From positions 2,728,001 through 2,792,000 of the forward strand of contig NZ_CP070978.1 of NCBI RefSeq assembly GCF_018417535.1: a stretch of 64,000 nt of DNA, read 5' to 3'. This document shows positions 26,558 to 37,924 of this stretch, piece by piece; the stretch's first letter is position 1; every line of letters begins with the position of its first letter. The notes beneath the pieces were generated by a model. It worked only from the letters and a program-made list of their open reading frames with translations. It searched no databases and had not been told where the DNA came from. The stretch is from Burkholderia pyrrocinia (lineage in GTDB: Bacteria; Pseudomonadota; Gammaproteobacteria; Burkholderiales; Burkholderiaceae). A program made the position numbers and the translations under genes.

Positions 26558-28951
26558 GTGGCTGACGCATCGGCGCTCCGGCGCGCGCTGCACGGTGCCG
26601 GCCGCTGGCTGCATCGCTGGCAGAACTGGATCGCCGGCGCGCTGCTCGTGTTCGGCGCGCTGGCCGCGTGCCGGCTGTGGCCGCATCCGCCGCTGCGCGA
26701 CTGGAAGCCGTCGTCGGTCGCGGTGGTCGACGCGCACGGCCGGCTGCTGCGCGTGACGCTCGCGAAGGACGACCGCTACCGGCTGTGGGTGCCGCTCGAC
26801 CGGATGTCGCCGCAGCTCGTCGAAGCCGTGATGCTGCACGAGGATCGCTGGTTCCGGTGGCATCCGGGCTTCAACCCGTACGGGCTCGCGCGCGGCGCGT
26901 GGATCACGTATGTGCGCGGCGGCAATCCGCAGGGCGGCTCGACGCTGACGATGCAGCTCGCGCGCTCGCTGTGGCGGCTGAACACGCGCACGCCGGCTGG
27001 CAAGCTCGAGCAGGTCGCGCGCGCGGTGCAGCTCGAACTCTTTTACTCGAAGCGGCAGATTCTCGAAGCCTATCTGAACGACGCGCCATACGGCCGCAAC
27101 GTCGAAGGCGCGGGCACCGCGAGCGTCGTCTATTTCGACCGGATGCCCGACGCGCTGACGCTGCCCGAGGCGCTCGCGCTCGCGGTGATTCCGCAGGACC
27201 CGGCGCGGCGCGTGCGCGGCGGGCAGGACGAGATCAACCGCGCGCTGGCGGCGTCGCGCAACCGGCTGTATGCGCGCTGGCTGATGACACACCCGAGCGA
27301 TGCGTCGCTCAAGCCGCTGTTCGCGTTGCCGCTCGCGATGCGGCCGCTGTCCGCGCTGCCGTTCGACGCGCCGCACGCGGTCGACCAGGCGCTCGCCGCG
27401 CGCCGCGCGTGGCGCACGACCGCGGACGATGCCGGCGTGCGGCTCGTGACGACGCTCGATCTCGATCTGCAGCGCACGCTCGAACGGCAGATCGCGCGCT
27501 ACGTGGCACGCAACGATACGCGCGGCGTGCGCAACGCGGCCGCGCTGCTCGTCGATACGCGCGACATGGGCGTGAAGGCGCTGGTCGGTTCGGCGAACTT
27601 CTTCGATCGCACGATCGACGGTCAGGTGAACGGCACGCTCGCGCGGCGCTCGCCGGGCTCGACGCTCAAGCCGTTCATCTATGCGCTCGGCTTCGACCAG
27701 GGCGTGCTGCATCCGCAGACCGTGCTGCGCGACGTGCCGACCGCGTTCGGCCCGTATGCGCCGGAGAATTTCGACGGCCATTTCCTCGGGCCGATCACGG
27801 CAACCGACGCGCTGAACCGCAGCCGCAACGTGCCGGCCGTGTGGGTCGCGTCGCAGCTCAAGTCGCCCGATCTTTACCGATTCCTGCAGGAAGCCGGCGT
27901 GCGCCGGCTCGCGAGCGCGCAGCACTACGGGCTCGCGCTCGTGCTCGGCGGCGGCGAAGTGACGATGCAGGATCTCGCGGCGCTCTACGCGATGCTCGCG
28001 AATCGCGGCGAGTTCCGGCCGCTGCGGCTGCGCGCGGACGGACCGGCCGCGCCCGGCCGGCGCCTGCTGAGCGCGGAGGCGAGCTACATGACGATGGACA
28101 TGCTGCGCCAGCACCTGCGCCCCGACGAGACGAGCGGCGCGCAGCCGTCGGGCGTGCCCGTCTACTGGAAAACCGGCACGTCCTGGTCGTTCCGCGATGC
28201 GTGGACGGCCGGCGTGTTCGGCCCGTATGTGCTGGTCGTGTGGGTCGGCAACTTCGACAACTCGACCAATACGGCGTTCGTCGGCGTCGACGCGGCCGCG
28301 CCGCTGTTCTTCCAGGTCGTCGACGCGCTGAACGCCGAGCGCTCGCTCGTCGAGACGCCGCGCGCGGTGCCGCCGCGCCTGAAGCGCGTGCGGATCTGCC
28401 TTGCGAGCGGCGAGCTGCCGAACGAGTGGTGCCCGCAGCAGGGCTGGACGTGGTTCATTCCGGGCACGTCGCCGATCCGCGTGAGCACCGTGCACCGGCC
28501 CGTCGTGATCGACGACGCGACGGGGAAGGCCGCATGCCCGCCGTACGACGGCAAGCGTACGCACACGGAGATCTTCGAGTTCTGGCCGTCGGACCTGCAG
28601 CAGGTGTTCGCGCAGGCCGGCATTCCGCGCCGGCGGCCGCCGCAGAACGCGGACTGCCGCGATGCGGGGCAGGTCGACGGCGATCCGCCGCGCATCACGT
28701 CGCCGCTGCGCGGCAGTACGTATGCGATGCGCGTGAAGCGCACGGACGATACGCGTATCGCGTTCAATGCGACGGCCGACGCGAGCGCGCACGCGCTGTA
28801 CTGGTTCGTCAACGATGCGTATGTCGGCCGCAGCGCGCCGGGCGACGCGCTGTTCTGGCAGCCGCGTACGGCCGGCAGCTTTACGGTGCGGGTGGTCGAC
28901 GATCATGGCCGCAGCGACCAGCGGCCGCTGGCGGTGGGGCTCGAACAGTAA
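26558..28951 (+). CDS. pbpC: penicillin-binding protein 1C
   Basis: 797-aa class A penicillin-binding protein. One membrane anchor at about residues 25-42, then a GT51 glycosyltransferase domain (catalytic Glu95 in HEDRWF, and GGSTLTMQLAR near 130). The transpeptidase domain has S368-T-L-K as nucleophile motif, SRN as second motif and K538-T-G as third. The C-terminal BiPBP_C domain covers about the last 90 residues. GTG 26558 is used after a GAGGAG site. Downstream of the alpha-2-macroglobulin gene, as in many Gram-negatives. Confidence 0.93.
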   Translation: MADASALRRALHGAGRWLHRWQNWIAGALLVFGALAACRLWPHPPLRDWKPSSVAVVDAHGRLLRVTLAKDDRYRLWVPLDRMSPQLVEAVMLHEDRWFRWHPGFNPYGLARGAWITYVRGGNPQGGSTLTMQLARSLWRLNTRTPAGKLEQVARAVQLELFYSKRQILEAYLNDAPYGRNVEGAGTASVVYFDRMPDALTLPEALALAVIPQDPARRVRGGQDEINRALAASRNRLYARWLMTHPSDASLKPLFALPLAMRPLSALPFDAPHAVDQALAARRAWRTTADDAGVRLVTTLDLDLQRTLERQIARYVARNDTRGVRNAAALLVDTRDMGVKALVGSANFFDRTIDGQVNGTLARRSPGSTLKPFIYALGFDQGVLHPQTVLRDVPTAFGPYAPENFDGHFLGPITATDALNRSRNVPAVWVASQLKSPDLYRFLQEAGVRRLASAQHYGLALVLGGGEVTMQDLAALYAMLANRGEFRPLRLRADGPAAPGRRLLSAEASYMTMDMLRQHLRPDETSGAQPSGVPVYWKTGTSWSFRDAWTAGVFGPYVLVVWVGNFDNSTNTAFVGVDAAAPLFFQVVDALNAERSLVETPRAVPPRLKRVRICLASGELPNEWCPQQGWTWFIPGTSPIRVSTVHRPVVIDDATGKAACPPYDGKRTHTEIFEFWPSDLQQVFAQAGIPRRRPPQNADCRDAGQVDGDPPRITSPLRGSTYAMRVKRTDDTRIAFNATADASAHALYWFVNDAYVGRSAPGDALFWQPRTAGSFTVRVVDDHGRSDQRPLAVGLEQ

Positions 28952-29107
28952 GCGCGACGGAATCGATCGCGGCGATCGCGCCCACGAGCAGACAAACGCG
29001 GCGAAGCAGGTCAGACCGCCGGAGCGGGCGCTCGCTGTGCGATCTGTCCGGGCGGGGCGTTCCGTGCGGCGGTGCGGGCGCCGCGCGCGCGACCTGCTAT
29101 CGCCGGT

Positions 29108-30514
29108 TCATGCGCTGTAGCCGATCCGCAGGACACCCCATTGCCGTCCGCCGACCACGATGGGCGCGGAAACGTCCTTCATCAGCGCGAAGTTGCCGTT
29201 GCCCATGTCGCGCCGATAGGTCTGCAGCAGGAACGGCTTGGTATGCGACACGGAGGTGCGCGCCGTCCGGTCCGTATAGATCCGGCGGTTCCGGCAGTTC
29301 GCCGCGTTCCACGCGGCGTCCGCGCGCTGGGGCAGCGAGAACTTCCGGTTGTGGGTCGGCAGGTAGCAATGTTTGTCGAAGCTGGCGCAATAGACGATGC
29401 GCTCGTCGATTTCCAGCACAGGTTCCTGGACGGCCGGCAGCACGCGATCGGTGAAGGCCGTGAAGCGCGTCATGAACTGCTGCGGATCGGTGCCGGGAAT
29501 CGGCACGTAGTTCGCGTCGAACAGCGCGTCGAGCGCGATATCGCCGCGCGCGACCGCATCGTCGAAGAGCTTGCCGATCGCGGCGGCCGTGTTCCGCGCG
29601 GTTTCGATGAAGCGCGTGTCGGGCGATTCGATGCCAGTCGCGGCCGTGAGTTCGATGAGCGTCTCGGAGACGGAGAGCAGGTTGCCGAGCCGGTCCTTGG
29701 CCTGCGAGAAGTTGTCGCTCGAATCCTCGACGCCGGACGCCATTTCGCCAACCTGTTCCTCGAGACGGTGGCACTGCGTCTCGATCTCGTCCGTCAGCGA
29801 CGCGATCTGTTCGGCCTCGCCGGCGAGTTCGGTGATCGCGTGCCCCGTCGAATGCACGACCTCGCCGATCGTGCGCGTGCCCTCGCGGACGCGATGGGCG
29901 CGCGCGGCGTTGTCGGTTCCCTCCGCGATCAGGTGTTCGGTCTGCTCGGCCAGGCGCGCGAGGGTCGTCTCGATCTGGGCCGTCGCCTGCCCGGTCTTCG
30001 CGGACAGGTTCTTGACCTCGGCCGCGACGACGGCGAAGCTGCGGCCCGACTCGCCGGCGCGCGCGGCCTCGATCGCGGCGTTCAGCGCGAGCAGGTGGGT
30101 CTGGCGGGCGATGACGGAGATCTCCTCGGACACGGCCCGCACGTGATCGAGCGCGTCGCGCAGCGCGCCCATCTGGTTGCTGACCGTGGTGACGCCTTCG
30201 ACGAGGCCGTGGATGTCGGCGAGCGATGCCTCGATCGTCTGCTGCGACTGCTGGACCGCGCTCGACGCATTGGCGCTGACGGTGCGCACCTGCTGCGCGG
30301 CCTCGGCGATCCGGTGGTTGCCGCGCAGCGTGACGGCGGCCGATTCACGCAGCGTGTGGCAGACCTCGGCCTGCCTGGCGACGCGGGCGGCGACTTCCTC
30401 GACGTGGCCCGACACGTCGCAGATCTCGATGCCGAGCTTGCCGGCCTGCTCGGCGATGTCGCCGACGAGCGCGCGCGATGAACGGCGGCCGCGGCCGATT
30501 CCGAAGAGGTTCAC
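29108..30514 (-). CDS. soluble methyl-accepting chemotaxis-type protein
   Basis: 468-aa chemoreceptor-like protein with no membrane segment. The coiled-coil signalling domain covers about residues 30-270 and includes the conserved hairpin tip (EISVIARQTHLLALNAAIEA, then ARAGESGRSFAVVAAEVKNLS), so it should bind CheA/CheW. The C-terminal 180 residues form a separate sensor-like domain ending QWGVLRIGY, with several Cys and His residues (YCASFDKHCYLPTHNRKF) that could bind a ligand, metal or cofactor. GTG 30514 is chosen because GGAG lies about 10 bases upstream and it begins NLFGIGRG. The input domain sits after the signalling domain, the reverse of membrane receptors. It ends convergently with pbpC. 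Confidence 0.85.
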   Translation of the reverse strand: MNLFGIGRGRRSSRALVGDIAEQAGKLGIEICDVSGHVEEVAARVARQAEVCHTLRESAAVTLRGNHRIAEAAQQVRTVSANASSAVQQSQQTIEASLADIHGLVEGVTTVSNQMGALRDALDHVRAVSEEISVIARQTHLLALNAAIEAARAGESGRSFAVVAAEVKNLSAKTGQATAQIETTLARLAEQTEHLIAEGTDNAARAHRVREGTRTIGEVVHSTGHAITELAGEAEQIASLTDEIETQCHRLEEQVGEMASGVEDSSDNFSQAKDRLGNLLSVSETLIELTAATGIESPDTRFIETARNTAAAIGKLFDDAVARGDIALDALFDANYVPIPGTDPQQFMTRFTAFTDRVLPAVQEPVLEIDERIVYCASFDKHCYLPTHNRKFSLPQRADAAWNAANCRNRRIYTDRTARTSVSHTKPFLLQTYRRDMGNGNFALMKDVSAPIVVGGRQWGVLRIGYSA

Positions 30515-30749
30515 GTTGCTGGGTCTCCTTGTGGGCACGCATGCCCGGTCTCTGATGGATATTGGGCGTGCGCTCCTGACTTGACGGCAGCGCGGCCGCC
30601 GACTTGAGATCGGGTAAACGTCTAGATCGGCAATCCGGACGGTCGGGCCAGCGCCGCGCGTTTCCCGCGTTCCCCGCTTTCGAGGCGGCCGTCTTCCGAC
30701 GGCGGGGGCCGGACGAGCGAGCGCCGATCGCCCGTCCGGATGCGCCGCG

Positions 30750-31820
30750 TCAGAATACGTGGTGGATGCCGACGTTGGCGCCGACCGTCGTGCCGGGCAA
30801 TCCGAACAACGCGCCGCCCGTGATGCCGAGGCCGGTATCCATCGCGCCGTGGTTGTTGACGACGCCGACCTGCGCATAAAGGCCCGTTCGCTTCGACAGG
30901 CTGTAATCGGCGCCGACCGCGGCGAGCAGCGAATGATTGTGCGAATCGTTGCGATCGATCGTGTACCACGCGCCGGTGTTCAGGTCGAGGGCAGGCGTGA
31001 CGCGATAGTCGAGGCCGGCGCTGTACACGTTGTTGCTGAACGAGCCGGCGACCTTGTAGCTCGTAAACGACGCCTTGCCGGTCACGGGCCCGAACGTGTA
31101 TGCAGTGCCGATCGTACGGCCGACGAACGCGACCGTGCTCGAAACCGGCGTCGGCGACGTGCCGCCGTTGCCGTCGTAGAGCGCCGCGTCGAGCATGAAG
31201 CCGCCGTTCGTATACGTGAGGCTGCCGGAATACTGGCGTCCCGCCTGGAAGTCCCCGGCCTTTCCGCCGAATCCGAACATCGCGCTGGCCGTCATCCCGG
31301 CGATCGTCGGGCTCGTGTACGAAATCGCGTTCGGGTTGAAGAGGCCCGTGACGAGCACGTTGTCGACGTACGGGATCAGCGCGGCGCCGAAGTGCGAGAC
31401 ATTGCGAGGATCCGATCCGAGCACCGCGAGCACGAACGGCGAGAACTGCAGGCCGACCTTCGTCTCGCCGAATCCGCCGCCGAGCCCGACCCACGCCTGG
31501 CGGCCGAAGAAGTTGCCGTTCGAATGGCCGAACGCGCCGTCCGTGATGTTGAAGCCGCTCTCCAGCTTGAATTTCGCGTGCAGCCCGCCGCCGAGATCCT
31601 CGGTTCCCGTCATGCCGAAGTTGGTCGGCGTCATGCCCGTGTCGGTCAGCGCGAACTGGCGGCCGGCGTTGGCGCCGGTCGTCGCGTTGAGCGAACGGTT
31701 CGTGTAAAGCAACGCGGCATCGAGGTCGCCGTACAGCGTCACGCTGCTCTGCGCGAAACTGCTCGTGGTCACCGCCGCGCCGAGCAGCACCGCGCAAACC
31801 GTCCCTGTCTTTATCTTCAT
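30750..31820 (-). CDS. gram-negative porin
   Basis: 356-aa outer-membrane porin of the Burkholderia/Neisseria trimeric type. The signal peptide MKIKTGTVCAVLLGAAVTTSSFA is followed by QSSVTLYGDLDAALLYTNRS, then alternating beta strands, the SRQAWVGL-like segment GRQAWVGLGG, and a C-terminal aromatic residue (GIHHVF) as expected for outer-membrane insertion. It lies 63 bases upstream of where the acetyl-CoA synthetase gene ends, both on the minus strand. Solute specificity is unknown. Confidence 0.93.
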   Translation of the reverse strand: MKIKTGTVCAVLLGAAVTTSSFAQSSVTLYGDLDAALLYTNRSLNATTGANAGRQFALTDTGMTPTNFGMTGTEDLGGGLHAKFKLESGFNITDGAFGHSNGNFFGRQAWVGLGGGFGETKVGLQFSPFVLAVLGSDPRNVSHFGAALIPYVDNVLVTGLFNPNAISYTSPTIAGMTASAMFGFGGKAGDFQAGRQYSGSLTYTNGGFMLDAALYDGNGGTSPTPVSSTVAFVGRTIGTAYTFGPVTGKASFTSYKVAGSFSNNVYSAGLDYRVTPALDLNTGAWYTIDRNDSHNHSLLAAVGADYSLSKRTGLYAQVGVVNNHGAMDTGLGITGGALFGLPGTTVGANVGIHHVF

Positions 31821-31883
31821 CGTCTGTCTCCGTTTTGTTGAGTGTTGTAATACGTATGACTAATCAATGCTGAGATGGCGGAA

Positions 31884-34031
<2,148 letters not shown>

Positions 34032-34294
34032 GCGTTCTTGGGATACCGGGCTGCGTTCGAGAAAACGCAACATGCATGCCAGCAGCGGCGATCGATGCGC
34101 GCATTCAGCGAAAGCCGCGGCAGCCGTGCGCTTTCCGATCGATCCGATCGAACGGGCGACGTTGCGGCTAGTGGCGCGATGCGGCCGGTCGTTCAGAAAT
34201 GCAGCACGTTGTGTTGCAGTCCTCAACAGGCGGCGCGCGGCGGGGAAGGTGGTCGGCCACGCGATCCGGAGCGCGGTGGGGCGGCATGGCCGCG

Positions 34295-36202
34295 TCAGGC
34301 GATCAGCGATCGAAGCGCCGGGGCATGCCTGAATTGTCTGATCCGTTCGAGCGCCGACACTTCGATCTGGCGAACGCGTTCGGCTGACAGGTTCAGTTGT
34401 CGGCCGATTTCGCGCAGCGAATACTCGCTTTCGACGTCGATGCCGTACCTCAAGCGAAGAATCCACGCTTCGCGCGCCGGCAGGCGGTCGATCAGCGTCG
34501 CCACCGCGGCGCGGAGCTGGCGGGCGCTCGCGGATTCTTCCGGCGTCGGCGCGGCGTGGTCGATCGCGACGTCGCACAACGTGAGGTCGTGATCGGGCGA
34601 AACGGGCATGTCTGCGGAGACGGGCTCGCGCACGATGCTCATCAGTTCGCGGACCTTGTCGACGGGCAACTGCATCTGCGTGGAGAGCGCCGGTGCGTCG
34701 GCGGCACGGCCGGTCTGTTGCGCATGCGTTCGCGCGAGGCGGGACAGCTTGTTGATCGCGTCGACCGTATGTGCGGGCACGCGGATCGTCCGGCCCTGAT
34801 CGGCGATCGCGTGCGTGATTGCCTGCCGGACCCACCAGGTCGCATACGTCGCGAATTTGAAGCCGCGCCGGTGGTCGTAGCGATCGACGGCCTTCATCAG
34901 GCCGATATTGCCTTCCTGGATCAGGTCGAGAAGCTGCAAGCCGCGATCGGGATAGCGTTTGGCGATCGACACGACGAGCCGCAGATTGCTCTGGAACAGT
35001 TTCGTTCTCGCAGGCTGCATCGCACGATCGACGCGCGACAGTCGCGCGTCGATCGCGATCGCGATGTCGAGCGGCACGACGGATTGGCTGGCGAGACGCG
35101 CGAGCGCGGTGCGTGCTTCGATCAGCGCCGGTGCACGGCGAGCGAGCGCAGTGGCGCATTCGGGATGCGTGGCGACACATTCGCGCAGCCATGCGCGCAC
35201 GTCGTCGCACGGCGTGAAGAGGTCGCGGCGCGGCGATTCGGTATGTATGCCCGATTCGGCCAGGGTTTCGACGATGCGCTGTTCGAACTTGCGCGCTTGC
35301 GTCGCGCGTTCGCAAATCGTGTGGCCGATGCGTTCGATCGCACGCGACGTGAAGCGGATCGTGCCGGTCAACGCGGCGGCCTCGCGCAGCAGCGCCCGGT
35401 GACCGGCCGACGCGAAACCGTCGACGCGCAATGCGTGCCGCATCGCCGATGCCAGCGCACCGGCGCGCTCGAGCGATTCAACGACGGTATCGCGCCACGC
35501 CGGGCTGTCCAGCGAGCAGTCGGCGTCGTCTTCCGGCGCCGGTGATTCCATGATCGAATCGGGCGCCGTTGCGTTCCCGGGCGAATCCTCGGGAAAAATC
35601 GCGGGCGCTTCCGCAAGCGATTCGGCGTCGCCGACGAAGCCCGTCACGTAGACCGCCGCCGCCGCCTTGCCTGCGCGGATGTCGCCGGCGATCGACGCGA
35701 CGACGTCGAGCGCGGCCGGGTCGCGGCTCAATGCGTCGATACACGCTGCGCGGCCGCGTTCCAGATGAAGCGCGAGCGCGATCTCTTCGTCGCGTTCGAG
35801 CAGCGGCGTCACGCTCATTTCCCGCAGGTAGATGCGCACGGGATCGTTCGTGCGGCCCGCGAGCAGATCGGCGGTCGCGAGCGGCGCCGATGCGTCGGCA
35901 AGCGGCGACGTCGCGTCCGTCGCTCGCGCGAAATGACGATCGAGCGTCCATGCGCTTCGCGAGTCGACGTGCTCGCGCATCTCGATCCCCAGCTCGCCGA
36001 GCATCGACGCGGCTGCGTCGAAATCCGCGCCGTCAGCGGCATCGTCGGGCAACGCATCGACGATTTCGCCGCGCGTCACGTAGCCGCGATCGATGCCCAG
36101 TGCGATCAGCGCATGCAGATGTTCCGCGCGCTCGGCGTTCGCGCCGCCGCGCGGCGCACTGTCGTGTCCGCGCGCGTGCCCGGGATCAAGCAAGCTTTGC
36201 AT
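34295..36202 (-). CDS. RpoD-like (group 1/2) sigma factor paralogue
   Basis: 635-aa sigma70 family protein. Region 1.1-like sequence lies near residues 25-85 ([22 protein letters not shown]). Region 1.2 ([24 protein letters not shown]) comes next, then a long non-conserved insert, region 2 ([18 protein letters not shown], then [37 protein letters not shown] read in parts), region 3 and region 4 ([21 protein letters not shown]). It is diverged from housekeeping RpoD, so it is probably an alternative factor. Start 36202 overlaps the end of the HiPIP gene by 17 bases, so it may be co-transcribed with the dehydrogenase/cytochrome/HiPIP genes. Confidence 0.88.
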   Translation of the reverse strand: MQSLLDPGHARGHDSAPRGGANAERAEHLHALIALGIDRGYVTRGEIVDALPDDAADGADFDAAASMLGELGIEMREHVDSRSAWTLDRHFARATDATSPLADASAPLATADLLAGRTNDPVRIYLREMSVTPLLERDEEIALALHLERGRAACIDALSRDPAALDVVASIAGDIRAGKAAAAVYVTGFVGDAESLAEAPAIFPEDSPGNATAPDSIMESPAPEDDADCSLDSPAWRDTVVESLERAGALASAMRHALRVDGFASAGHRALLREAAALTGTIRFTSRAIERIGHTICERATQARKFEQRIVETLAESGIHTESPRRDLFTPCDDVRAWLRECVATHPECATALARRAPALIEARTALARLASQSVVPLDIAIAIDARLSRVDRAMQPARTKLFQSNLRLVVSIAKRYPDRGLQLLDLIQEGNIGLMKAVDRYDHRRGFKFATYATWWVRQAITHAIADQGRTIRVPAHTVDAINKLSRLARTHAQQTGRAADAPALSTQMQLPVDKVRELMSIVREPVSADMPVSPDHDLTLCDVAIDHAAPTPEESASARQLRAAVATLIDRLPAREAWILRLRYGIDVESEYSLREIGRQLNLSAERVRQIEVSALERIRQFRHAPALRSLIA

Positions 36203-36500
36203 AGACGTTGCACCAGCCTTCGGCGGCAACCGCCTTGCCAGCGAACATCGGGCACGTGCCGGAGGATTCGCCGGCGCCGGCCTTGTAGAAGCGGCAGTTC
36301 GAGCAAGTCTGGCCCGCCTGGTACTTCGGGAACTTGCCCGCGTCGACGGTCGTCGCCTTCGCGCGGTAGCCGAGCGTCTTCGCGGCCGCGTCGTTTTCGT
36401 CGACGGGCGGCGCTGCCGCGAATGCGCGGGTGCCGGCCGCGAGCGCGGTACACAGGCCGGCGGTCTGAACGATGAAGGTTCTGCGATTGCGGGAGATCAT
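36186..36500 (-). CDS. high-potential iron-sulfur protein (HiPIP)
   Basis: 104-aa periplasmic electron carrier binding one [4Fe-4S] cluster through four Cys: C-x2-C in QTCSNCRFY, then one in GTCPMF and one in EGWCNVY, the HiPIP spacing. A twin-arginine signal (SRNRRTFIV...AFA) fits export of the folded cluster protein by Tat. It lies downstream of the cytochrome fusion and PQQ dehydrogenase genes on the same strand, so it may take electrons from that pathway. Its stop is inside the sigma-factor start region. Confidence 0.9.
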   Translation of the reverse strand: MISRNRRTFIVQTAGLCTALAAGTRAFAAAPPVDENDAAAKTLGYRAKATTVDAGKFPKYQAGQTCSNCRFYKAGAGESSGTCPMFAGKAVAAEGWCNVYAKLA

Positions 36501-36596
36501 GTCGTTTTCCTGAATGAAATGAAAATAAAAAATCTGCCCGCGAGCCGGGAATGCTTCCCGGCGCGGCGGGTCGACCGAAACGAAGGGGCGGGAACG

Positions 36597-37805
36597 TTAC
36601 TTGCGCGGTCCGGCGATAAGCGGCGCCTTCGACGCGTTGGCGATATCGGCGGTCAGCTTGCTCTTCGACGTGTCGTAGCCGTTCGAATAAAGCAGGAACG
36701 CCATCAGGTCCTCGTATTCCTGTTCCGTCATCTTGCCGGGGCGATCGGCCGGCATGTTGCTCGACATGTACTGGTAGATGCCGCCGACCGTGATGTGCGA
36801 CTTGCCTTCGGGGGCGAAGGCTTCCCCGCTCAGTGCGGGGGCGGTATTGCCCTCGAGCTGGTCGCCGTGGCATTTCGCGCAGGCATCGGCATAGATCTTC
36901 TTGCCATGCTGCACCTGCGCCTGCTCGAACGGCGGTATGTCGCTGCCTTCGCTGGTCGAAACCTTGATGAAGCCGCTCTTTGCCGGCTGCGATTGCGCGG
37001 ATGCGACCGCGCCGTCGAGGAACCGGCCGGGCGCACGCATCCCCGTCGCTTGCGCGACCGTTTCCGGAAGTGCCCAGCCGCGCGTGAGCGCGGCGAGACG
37101 GCCGTTGCCGTTCATCCGCGACAACGTCGCGTCGATGCGCTTCTGCAGCGCTTCCTTGCCCGGGCCGAATGCGAACGAAAGCTGCCAGTCGGAGTACGGC
37201 GACGACGTCGCCGCAACCTGGAACCGCTGTTTCGGATGCGCACGCTCATACGCGACGACGCTCGGATACCAGACGATGGCGCGCTGTGCGCGGCCTGCGG
37301 CGACCGCACCGATCGTTTTCTCGCTCGTGTTTTCGAGATCGAAGCGGGCGTTCGTCTGCTGCGCGGCGATCAACTGCGAGGGGCTGCCATACGTGGCCGC
37401 GATCGTTTCCTTGGCACCGGACGGGGCTTGCGCGTTGCGCAGCGACACGTTGACGTAGCCGGAGCGCAAATAGCCCTGCGAGAACGTCATTCTGGACGCC
37501 GACGCATCGGCGATCGCCGAGCGCGGGAAGCCGGCGATCACATCGCAGTTGCGTTCGAGCGATTTCTTCAGCTCGCTGGCGGAGATGCCGTCGTCGCCGC
37601 CATCGTCGTCGACGCCGCGCTTGTTGAACGATGCGGCGATGCCTGCGGTGCGGAACACTTCGCGCGCAACGGATCGGTCGAGCGCCGTGGTCGGGCTGCC
37701 GGGCAGCGTGCAGATGCGCACGCCGGCCGACGCGGCTGCCGGTGTCAGCGCCACGCCCACGGCGAGCAGACTGGCGACGGTAACGGGAGTGAGACGAGTA
37801 GTCAT
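36597..37805 (-). CDS. MoxJ/XoxJ-like periplasmic binding protein fused to cytochrome c
   Basis: 402-aa exported protein with two parts. After the signal peptide (cleavage near ASAG) residues 28-260 resemble the periplasmic solute-binding fold found in the MoxJ/XoxJ and quinoprotein-associated family (ICTLPGSPTTALDR..., later RFQVAATSSPYSDWQLSFAFGPG read in parts). Residues 300-400 form a cytochrome c domain with one heme motif CAKCH and a distal Met candidate in SNMPADRPGKM. In methylotrophs XoxJ and the cytochrome XoxG are separate partners of the lanthanide dehydrogenase; here they are one polypeptide. It sits directly downstream of the PQQ dehydrogenase, so the cytochrome is the likely electron acceptor. 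Confidence 0.82.
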   Translation of the reverse strand: MTTRLTPVTVASLLAVGVALTPAAASAGVRICTLPGSPTTALDRSVAREVFRTAGIAASFNKRGVDDDGGDDGISASELKKSLERNCDVIAGFPRSAIADASASRMTFSQGYLRSGYVNVSLRNAQAPSGAKETIAATYGSPSQLIAAQQTNARFDLENTSEKTIGAVAAGRAQRAIVWYPSVVAYERAHPKQRFQVAATSSPYSDWQLSFAFGPGKEALQKRIDATLSRMNGNGRLAALTRGWALPETVAQATGMRAPGRFLDGAVASAQSQPAKSGFIKVSTSEGSDIPPFEQAQVQHGKKIYADACAKCHGDQLEGNTAPALSGEAFAPEGKSHITVGGIYQYMSSNMPADRPGKMTEQEYEDLMAFLLYSNGYDTSKSKLTADIANASKAPLIAGPRK

Positions 37806-37835
37806 GATCGTGTGTCCGGTTGAAGCGGTTGGGGC

Positions 37836-37868
37836 GTCGCGCCCGCATCGGGCGCATGCGGGCGCGAC
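37836..37868. terminator. 13-bp hairpin between dehydrogenase and cytochrome genes
   Basis: GTCGCGCCCGCAT-N7-ATGCGGGCGCGAC, a perfect stem, in the 119-base gap downstream of the dehydrogenase gene. No T-run. It may limit read-through or stabilise the upstream mRNA end, making the dehydrogenase more abundant than its partners. Confidence 0.55.
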
Positions 37869-37877
37869 CGGGGCCGG

Positions 37878-37914
37878 GGCCTGTTCACGCTGGTAGCGGG
37901 CCTGCGAACAGGCC
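37878..37914 (-). terminator. hairpin just after the dehydrogenase stop
   Basis: GGCCTGTTC/GAACAGGCC stem (9 bp) with a 19-base loop, starting about 10 bases downstream of the dehydrogenase stop codon on the minus strand. With the stem at 37836 it forms a double-hairpin spacer. Confidence 0.45.
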
Positions 37915-37924
37915 TCTGGCCCGA

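Noticed and set aside
20072..28906. Very long open frame on the minus strand opposite alpha-2-macroglobulin and pbpC
   Set aside because: It mirrors two well-recognised genes on the plus strand, is Arg/Ala/His-rich without domains, and is expected from high-GC codon bias.
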